In this document: piece after piece, positions 24,576 to 29,600 of the stretch | Layout of the letters: every line of letters begins with the position of its first letter | Numbering within the stretch: the stretch's first letter is position 1 | NCBI GenBank assembly: GCA_900544195.1 | Contig: UQUJ01000039.1 | Coordinates: 1-29,600 of the forward strand | DNA length: 29,600 nt | Reading direction: 5' to 3' | Origin: an uncultured Alistipes sp. | GTDB taxonomy: Bacteria; Bacteroidota; Bacteroidia; Bacteroidales; UBA932 | Position numbers and translations under genes: made by a program | The notes under the pieces: model-generated | The model's input: the letters and a program-made list of their open reading frames with translations, nothing else | Databases searched by the model: none | Told to the model about the DNA's origin: nothing

Positions 24576-27500
24576 CTACCCAAAGATGTCGTGGAGCTCC
24601 TTGTTGCTGAGTTTGCCGATCCAGCTTTCGCCGGTGGAGACGGTCATCTCGGCAAGGTGTTTCTTGCGCTGGATCATCGCGTCGATCTTCTCCTCGAATG
24701 TGTCCTTGGTAATGAAACGGTGAACCATCACGTTTTTGTTCTGGCCGATACGGTAGGCACGGTCGGTGGCTTGAGCCTCGACGGCAGGGTTCCACCAAAG
24801 ATCAAAATGGATCACGTGCGAGGCCGCCGTCAGGTTAAGACCGGTTCCGGCGGCCTTCAAGGAAAGAATGAATATCTTGTCCTCCCTGCCGTTCTGGAAA
24901 CGGGACACCATCTCGTTGCGCTGCTTGACCGAGCAGCCTCCGTGATAGAACATCGGAGCCTTGCCCGTCCTGTCACCGACAAACTTCACGAGCATCTCGC
25001 CCATCTCCTTGAACTGCGTGAACACCAGCACCTTCTCGCCGGCGTCCACGATCCCGTCCAGCCGGTCAAGAAGCATCTCCACCTTGCCGGAAAGCGACGG
25101 AGACATATTCCCGTTCTTCAGGTACTGCGCCGGATGGTTGCATATCTGCTTCAACGCCAGAATCATCTGAAGGATAAGGCCTTGCCTTTCGAAAAGCGCG
25201 GCGCTGTCGGAAGTGTCCTTGCCTTCGATCTCAGCCATCGCCGCATCCAACGTCTTGTGGTACAAGGCCGCCTGCTCCGGAGAAAGGGCTGAATATTCAT
25301 TGATCTCGACCTTGTCCGGAAGGTCGCTGATGACAGTCATGTCGGTCTTCATCCTCCGCATCATAAACGGAGCCGTCACCTTTCGGAACCTCGCGGCGCA
25401 CTCCTCATCGTTGTACAACTGGATCGGGTTGGCATATTCACTCTTGAAAGATTTGAGGTTACCGAGGTAACCGCTGTTGGCATAGTCCATTATGCTCCAG
25501 AACTCGGTCAGGCGGTTCTCGACCGGGGTGCCGCTGAGCGCGATCTTCGTGTCGGCGGTGATGGAGCGGACAGCCTTGCTCTGGATGGCGGTCGGGTTCT
25601 TGATGTTCTGCGCCTCATCGATCACCATCACGCTCCACTTGACTTTCGCGAAGATCTTCTGGTCAGAACGGAGCACGCCGTAGGTCGTGAGCAGGATGTC
25701 CACACGGCTTTCAGGCCCTTGCCGACCAGTGCCGTGATAGATGAAAGAGGTCAGGCCTGGAGCGAACCGGGAGATCTCCGCCTGCCAGTTGGAAAGGAGT
25801 CCCGTTGGCACGACCACAAGCGCCGGCTTCTCCCTCAATACACCCTCATCCTTCATCTTCTGCAGCAGAGTGATGGTCTGAAGCGTCTTGCCAAGCCCCA
25901 TATCATCCGCCAGAATGGAACCGAAGCCGACCCGCATATTCCTGTAGAGCCAGGAATATCCCCTCTTCTGGTAAGGGCGCAGCTCAGCCTTAACCCCATT
26001 AGGGATAGGAATTTCCTCTTCCTTGGTAAACCTGTCAATCAGTTCCTTCGCCTCATCGGAAAGGACAATCGGAGCGGAATCATATTCACCGAGAATCGCG
26101 GCCTGAAGCATCTCGCCCGGACTGACATTGCCGACTCCGGCGATAGCCTTGTTGACTTTCTCCAGATCCTCCGGAGAGGTGTAGATGTACTGTCCTTTGA
26201 ATTTCAACAGTTTGCCCGCCTGCCCAAGAAGCCTGTGAAAATCCTCCGCCGAGACCACCTCGTCACCCAAAGCCACTTCCCACTCGAACTCGAACAGATC
26301 CGAAAGCCTGAAGCAGGACGGTGAACTGCCGGTTTTCTTCTTCAGCTTCAGAGTCGGTTTCGGCCTTATCAGATTCTCAAGCGATTTTGGAAGGAATACT
26401 TTGACTCCCAATAGTTTGATAGCGGGAATAATCCTCATCAGAAGCGGTACGAACTCATCCAATGAATATCTTAGCGCCCTCGCCGCCTTCCGTGCGATAT
26501 AGCGTTCCACCTCCGGGATAATCACAGAAAGATCAGTGAACGCTTTCAGAATCGGAAGCCGGGACGATGCGAACTCTTCTTTGGCAAGGACATCCGACAA
26601 AGCGGTGATCCACTTTTCCGGAGCCTCGACATCCTCGACCCCGAGGTTCACATAGAACATCCCGTCCACATTCTCATCAACCGTCAGCACCGGCACGAAA
26701 CGGGACTGGCGTATTGAATATGACGACAACCAGGCGGCGATGCTGCTGGGAATCTCCCGTTCGCCAGGCTGGTCAAAGGCATAACGTTCACCATCAAAGA
26801 ATATCCCGGTAAGCGGCCTGTGCGATGCCAGACTAAGTTCCGGCACAAGTTTACCCAAAAGGTAAGAGAGCAGTGTCCCGGCCTTGTTCTTCACGTACTT
26901 TCCTGACTTCCCGACCTTGAACCGGATCATCGTGTCCGGGATGATGGCCTCCAAAGACTCCAGCAGCGATGTCACCTCCGGATCCACAGTGCAGGGAATC
27001 CATCTGACGGCACAGTTCCCGTCCGCCAGCCGGACAATCTGCGGGGCGATGTCTCCGTTCGCCATCAAGTGCATCGACGCCAGAAATCCTTGATGCACAG
27101 CGGCCACGCTCGGGGAATAGTCCGGAATGAAATCCGGATTGATTCCGGCTATCTCTCGCAGGACAGCGTTCTCATCCGCCTTGGTAAACTCCTTGCCGTC
27201 AGGTGAATATAACATATTCCAATCCAACAGCAGATCCGCTTCCAGCGACATGGCCGAATCTCCGGAAAGGGCATATTCATTATATTCATTGGAAAGCGCC
27301 TGAGGCGGGAAAAGCCTCTCGGCCGGGAGTTTGCCTTCAAAGAATTTGACCGCATTGCCGCTGATTTTCCGCATCTGCGAGGAATATCGCTCCTTGAAGT
27401 CACCGTTCAGATCGAATGCAGGATTCGGTGGAAGCAGCATCAGAAGGACATCCAGCCTGTCCGACAACCGAGAGAAGTTAACCCTATGGAACTCAGGAGC

Positions 27501-28103
27501 TTCCTTGCCCACCTCCTTGGCCGGTTTCCGGAACTCGACAACATCTTTGACTGACGGCACAGCCGCCGTCTTGGCCGCCTCGTCCACCGTCACCCCACGT
27601 TTCTTCAGTTCCTCCAGCAGATCCACATTGTGAATCGTAAACACCAGAAAAGGATTGTTGTCGATCTCCCGGCTCATCATATAGATAACCGCCGCCAGAT
27701 GCTTGCACGGCACCGCCCAGTCTGGACAGCTGCATTGCATCTTGAAGTCAGTCCATTTTTCAGGGAATATCTTGAGCCCGCACTCCGAAGCGATGTCCAT
27801 AACCGCCGGATCCAGCTCATGCTTAAGCAGTTTCGAGACGATGTCCGGCCTCTCCATAATCCCCTGGATAAGCCTCTCGACATCCTCCGGGAAGAACGGC
27901 GGGACAATAATGGTCACTGAATATGGCCGTGGTCGTCTCCCTTCCACCTTCGCGCTGATGACATTCCCCTTGACCTTGATCTCCCGCACCGCCCCCGCCC
28001 GTGCGTACGTCGCCCCGCGCGGAATCCGGTTCTCATAGTCGATGTGCGTCAGCGAAAGCAGCCACCTGCTCCCCCACCACGTGTTCCCGAAACCCTTTGC
28101 CAT
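24576..28103 (-). CDS. SNF2-family helicase/ATPase with N-terminal SWIM zinc finger
   Basis: This protein of about 1175 residues starts MAKGFGNTWWG, the usual start of this group; an upstream Met at 28139 falls inside the promoter and was rejected. The SWIM zinc-binding motif is CSC (124-126) with CKH (133-135). A long middle region (about 180-620) is poorly conserved. The SNF2 ATPase then shows ADDMGLGKTLQT (Walker A, near residue 730), IDEAQNIKNP, LSGTPVEN and the final ATDRAYRIGQNKNV motif. Such proteins remodel protein-DNA complexes or help RNA polymerase recycle and DNA repair; the exact role in Bacteroidetes is not settled. It is a single-gene unit with its own promoter. Confidence 0.93.
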   Translation of the reverse strand: MAKGFGNTWWGSRWLLSLTHIDYENRIPRGATYARAGAVREIKVKGNVISAKVEGRRPRPYSVTIIVPPFFPEDVERLIQGIMERPDIVSKLLKHELDPAVMDIASECGLKIFPEKWTDFKMQCSCPDWAVPCKHLAAVIYMMSREIDNNPFLVFTIHNVDLLEELKKRGVTVDEAAKTAAVPSVKDVVEFRKPAKEVGKEAPEFHRVNFSRLSDRLDVLLMLLPPNPAFDLNGDFKERYSSQMRKISGNAVKFFEGKLPAERLFPPQALSNEYNEYALSGDSAMSLEADLLLDWNMLYSPDGKEFTKADENAVLREIAGINPDFIPDYSPSVAAVHQGFLASMHLMANGDIAPQIVRLADGNCAVRWIPCTVDPEVTSLLESLEAIIPDTMIRFKVGKSGKYVKNKAGTLLSYLLGKLVPELSLASHRPLTGIFFDGERYAFDQPGEREIPSSIAAWLSSYSIRQSRFVPVLTVDENVDGMFYVNLGVEDVEAPEKWITALSDVLAKEEFASSRLPILKAFTDLSVIIPEVERYIARKAARALRYSLDEFVPLLMRIIPAIKLLGVKVFLPKSLENLIRPKPTLKLKKKTGSSPSCFRLSDLFEFEWEVALGDEVVSAEDFHRLLGQAGKLLKFKGQYIYTSPEDLEKVNKAIAGVGNVSPGEMLQAAILGEYDSAPIVLSDEAKELIDRFTKEEEIPIPNGVKAELRPYQKRGYSWLYRNMRVGFGSILADDMGLGKTLQTITLLQKMKDEGVLREKPALVVVPTGLLSNWQAEISRFAPGLTSFIYHGTGRQGPESRVDILLTTYGVLRSDQKIFAKVKWSVMVIDEAQNIKNPTAIQSKAVRSITADTKIALSGTPVENRLTEFWSIMDYANSGYLGNLKSFKSEYANPIQLYNDEECAARFRKVTAPFMMRRMKTDMTVISDLPDKVEINEYSALSPEQAALYHKTLDAAMAEIEGKDTSDSAALFERQGLILQMILALKQICNHPAQYLKNGNMSPSLSGKVEMLLDRLDGIVDAGEKVLVFTQFKEMGEMLVKFVGDRTGKAPMFYHGGCSVKQRNEMVSRFQNGREDKIFILSLKAAGTGLNLTAASHVIHFDLWWNPAVEAQATDRAYRIGQNKNVMVHRFITKDTFEEKIDAMIQRKKHLAEMTVSTGESWIGKLSNKELHDIFG

Positions 28104-28123
28104 AACTTTAATGTTTGTTATTA

Positions 28124-28153
28124 CAAAGATAGCAATCAATAGAGACTACACAA
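28124..28153 (-). promoter_or_regulatory. Bacteroidetes-type promoter of the SNF2 gene
   Basis: On the minus strand TTG (28151-28153) and TATCTTTG (28124-28131) are separated by exactly 19 bases, an ideal TTG-N19-TAnnTTTG promoter. The -7 box is 20 bases before the ATG at 28103, so the leader is short. This decides the start against the Met at 28139. Confidence 0.8.
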
Positions 28154-28179
28154 GGTCTTCACACTCTCCAAACGCTCTG

Positions 28180-28211
28180 TAGTGGATAAAAAAAGCCTTA
28201 TTTATCCACTA
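28180..28211 (-). terminator. Hairpin between the ATPase and SNF2 genes
   Basis: TAGTGGATAAA (28180-28190) and TTTATCCACTA (28201-28211) form a perfect 11-bp stem with a 10-base loop. It lies 33 bases after the ATPase stop codon (minus strand) and 27 bases upstream of the SNF2 -33 element. Position suits transcript termination of the ATPase gene; a symmetric operator for the SNF2 gene is the alternative. No U tract longer than the stem is seen. Confidence 0.5.
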
Positions 28212-28244
28212 TACGAATAGTTTTGGATAAAATACAACGTCAGC

Positions 28245-29420
28245 CTAATAGTTAAGCCCGAAGTGCCAGAGCGGAATGACGTTGCCGTAGGCATATTCAA
28301 TGTCGTCTTTCACGACTATGCCTCCGTTTATCCCATCTATCTGTTTTTGACCTTTTTTGCGGCCACCTATCTCAAAGGTGTTCTTGCCAATCACAAAATC
28401 CGATTCTTTGGATGAGATGACATCGTTACGGACCTTCATCTGATTATAGAAAAAGGTCTCCCGGACATTACCGATGTCAACAGAACTTCCCGACAACGCA
28501 TACATCAGGTTCGGGTTGTCAATGTAAACTTTCTCTACCTTTCCCAATCCACGGAGCCCTCCGGTGTCATCCCGAAGTTGGCCGATAAGGCCTGTCTTTT
28601 CCATATACGTCAGATATTCAGGAACATTGTTCTTGCTAACCCCTATCTCCACCGCCAGTTTCTCCATACTCGGCTTGTATGGTGCCAGCGAAGCTATGAT
28701 GGCAAGCATCTTCTTCAACTTGTGGGCGGTGGAGGCCTTCAAGTTGGCATGTTGGGCGATATCCGACTCAATCGTCCGCGACACAACCTGCTGCAGACGC
28801 ATCTCAAATCCTATCTCACCCGAAAAAGGATAATACCCTTTCCTCAAATATTCACGGAAATATGGCAACGGATGCTCAATGCCAGGGATCTCTCCCTTCC
28901 CTGCAAGAATATCCACCAATGAATATGTCGGTGCATCAACTTTGTGGAAGAGTTTCAGATACTCTCTGAACGAGAGTCCGCTCATCGGATAGACAAGCGC
29001 GCGACGGCTCAAATCCGCGGCACCGTCCTCGATATCCAAAATAGAAGATCCAGTGAACACCACGTGCAAATCTGAATGAACATCATAAATCTGCTTCAGT
29101 TCCCTTGACCAGTCACTATACTTATGCACCTCATCAATGAACAGATGCGTTCCCCCATCCTTTACAAACTCATCCGCCAGATCGGATAATCTATGGTCAG
29201 CGAAATACGTGTAGTCAGCCGAAACATAGAGGAATCGTCCTTTATCTTGATTTCCAAGAATATACTGCCTTATCATCGTGGACTTTCCGATTCCTCTCGC
29301 CCCGGTGATCCCGACAAGTTGCGCCTCCCAGGGAATATCCTGATAAAGATACCGATGAAACCCCGTGGGAGTTTTCCTCAGCATCTCCATCATATATTCA
29401 TAAAGTTGTGTGTCAATCAT
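28245..29420 (-). CDS. AAA_14/DUF4143 family ATPase
   Basis: This 391-residue protein has Walker A GARGIGKST (residues 40-48), Walker B THLFIDEVHK (91-100) and the sensor segment VVFTGSSILDIE. A winged-helix-like region (PSMEKLAVEIGVSKNNVPEYL) follows, then the C-terminal DUF4143 domain, which resembles a restriction-like nuclease fold (KESDFVIG). This ATPase family is abundant in gut Bacteroidetes and has no agreed function. I chose the Met at 29420 (MIDTQLYEYM), the usual family start. An earlier in-frame Met at 29573 would place 51 unrelated residues across the promoter and inverted repeat. Confidence 0.88.
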   Translation of the reverse strand: MIDTQLYEYMMEMLRKTPTGFHRYLYQDIPWEAQLVGITGARGIGKSTMIRQYILGNQDKGRFLYVSADYTYFADHRLSDLADEFVKDGGTHLFIDEVHKYSDWSRELKQIYDVHSDLHVVFTGSSILDIEDGAADLSRRALVYPMSGLSFREYLKLFHKVDAPTYSLVDILAGKGEIPGIEHPLPYFREYLRKGYYPFSGEIGFEMRLQQVVSRTIESDIAQHANLKASTAHKLKKMLAIIASLAPYKPSMEKLAVEIGVSKNNVPEYLTYMEKTGLIGQLRDDTGGLRGLGKVEKVYIDNPNLMYALSGSSVDIGNVRETFFYNQMKVRNDVISSKESDFVIGKNTFEIGGRKKGQKQIDGINGGIVVKDDIEYAYGNVIPLWHFGLNY

Positions 29421-29448
29421 AATAACATGAATTTGTATAACTTCCGCG

Positions 29449-29515
29449 CAAATATAGCAATTTTCCCTCATTAAGGGAAGAAAACGCAGGAAATCATCAC
29501 TCATTGAGGGAAAAT
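29449..29515 (-). promoter_or_regulatory. Promoter -7 box and operator-like inverted repeat of the ATPase gene
   Basis: On the minus strand TATATTTG (29449-29456) fits the -7 consensus, 28 bases before the chosen ATG. No TTG is found at -33; that space is filled by inverted repeats instead. ATTTTCCCTCA (29460-29470) and TGAGGGAAAAT (29505-29515) are perfect 11-bp arms. The left arm also forms a small TTCCCT/AGGGAA palindrome (29463-29479). The layout suggests a repressor or autoregulator site over the promoter. Confidence 0.55.
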
Positions 29516-29600
29516 CACCGCGTTGATTGATCAACATGACCTTCCCTTGACCTTCCCTGGAAAAGGTTGACACTTTTGGGTGGTTAAACTAGATTGTTTT

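Noticed and set aside
28104..28139. Upstream start for the SNF2 gene at 28139
   Set aside because: It lies inside the promoter -7/spacer region; family members start at MAKGFGNTWWG.
29421..29573. Upstream start for the ATPase gene at 29573
   Set aside because: The extra 51 codons cover the inverted repeat and -7 box and resemble no family member.

Overview
The window reads as chromosomal DNA of an uncultured-type Bacteroidales (Bacteroidota). The evidence is the Bacteroidetes order of the division and cell-wall (dcw) cluster (no murF or ddl inside it, a short FtsL-like gene, a PASTA-ended FtsI, an enlarged MraY), a BtuB/BtuG-type cobalamin uptake pair, start sites without strong Shine-Dalgarno sequences, and promoters of the Bacteroidetes form TTG-N19/20-TAnnTTTG. 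Base composition looks like the mid-50s % G+C. The genus cannot be told from this sequence alone.

Layout. (1) Positions 1-3976 hold a cobalamin unit: promoter, cobalamin riboswitch, TonB-dependent receptor (btuB) and a surface beta-propeller lipoprotein like BtuG. It is bracketed by copies of one short repeat with terminal inverted repeats, one copy inverted on the left (1-100) and two direct copies on the right (3726-3863, 3869-3976). (2) Positions 3998-5212 on the minus strand encode a Y1/HUH (REP-associated, IS200-like) transposase with a repetitive N-terminal extension. (3) Positions 5213-5782 are non-coding and repeat-rich: three 28-nt hairpins, four G-rich direct repeats, then four TGGAAA-type boxes at exact 10-bp spacing next to the mraZ promoter. 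(4) Positions 5783-21562 are the dcw operon: mraZ, rsmH, ftsL-like, ftsI, murE, mraY, murD, ftsW, murG, murC, ftsQ, ftsA, ftsZ. Genes are separated by 0-12 bases or overlap by 4, so this is probably one transcript making lipid II and the septal machinery. (5) Positions 21741-24571 hold a PfkB sugar kinase and an exported GH13 alpha-glucosidase/amylase, probably a small sugar-use operon. (6) Positions 24576-28103 (minus) encode a SWIM-SNF2 helicase with a clear promoter. (7) Positions 28245-29420 (minus) encode an AAA_14/DUF4143 ATPase with an operator-like inverted repeat upstream.

The genes are mostly ordinary. The unusual signals lie between and across them: the repeat-bracketed cobalamin unit beside a transposase, two unrelated palindromic repeat families flanking that transposase, a candidate MraZ autoregulatory array, and a strongly over-represented hexamer GAATAT/ATATTC found on both strands, in all reading frames, inside genes and between them.
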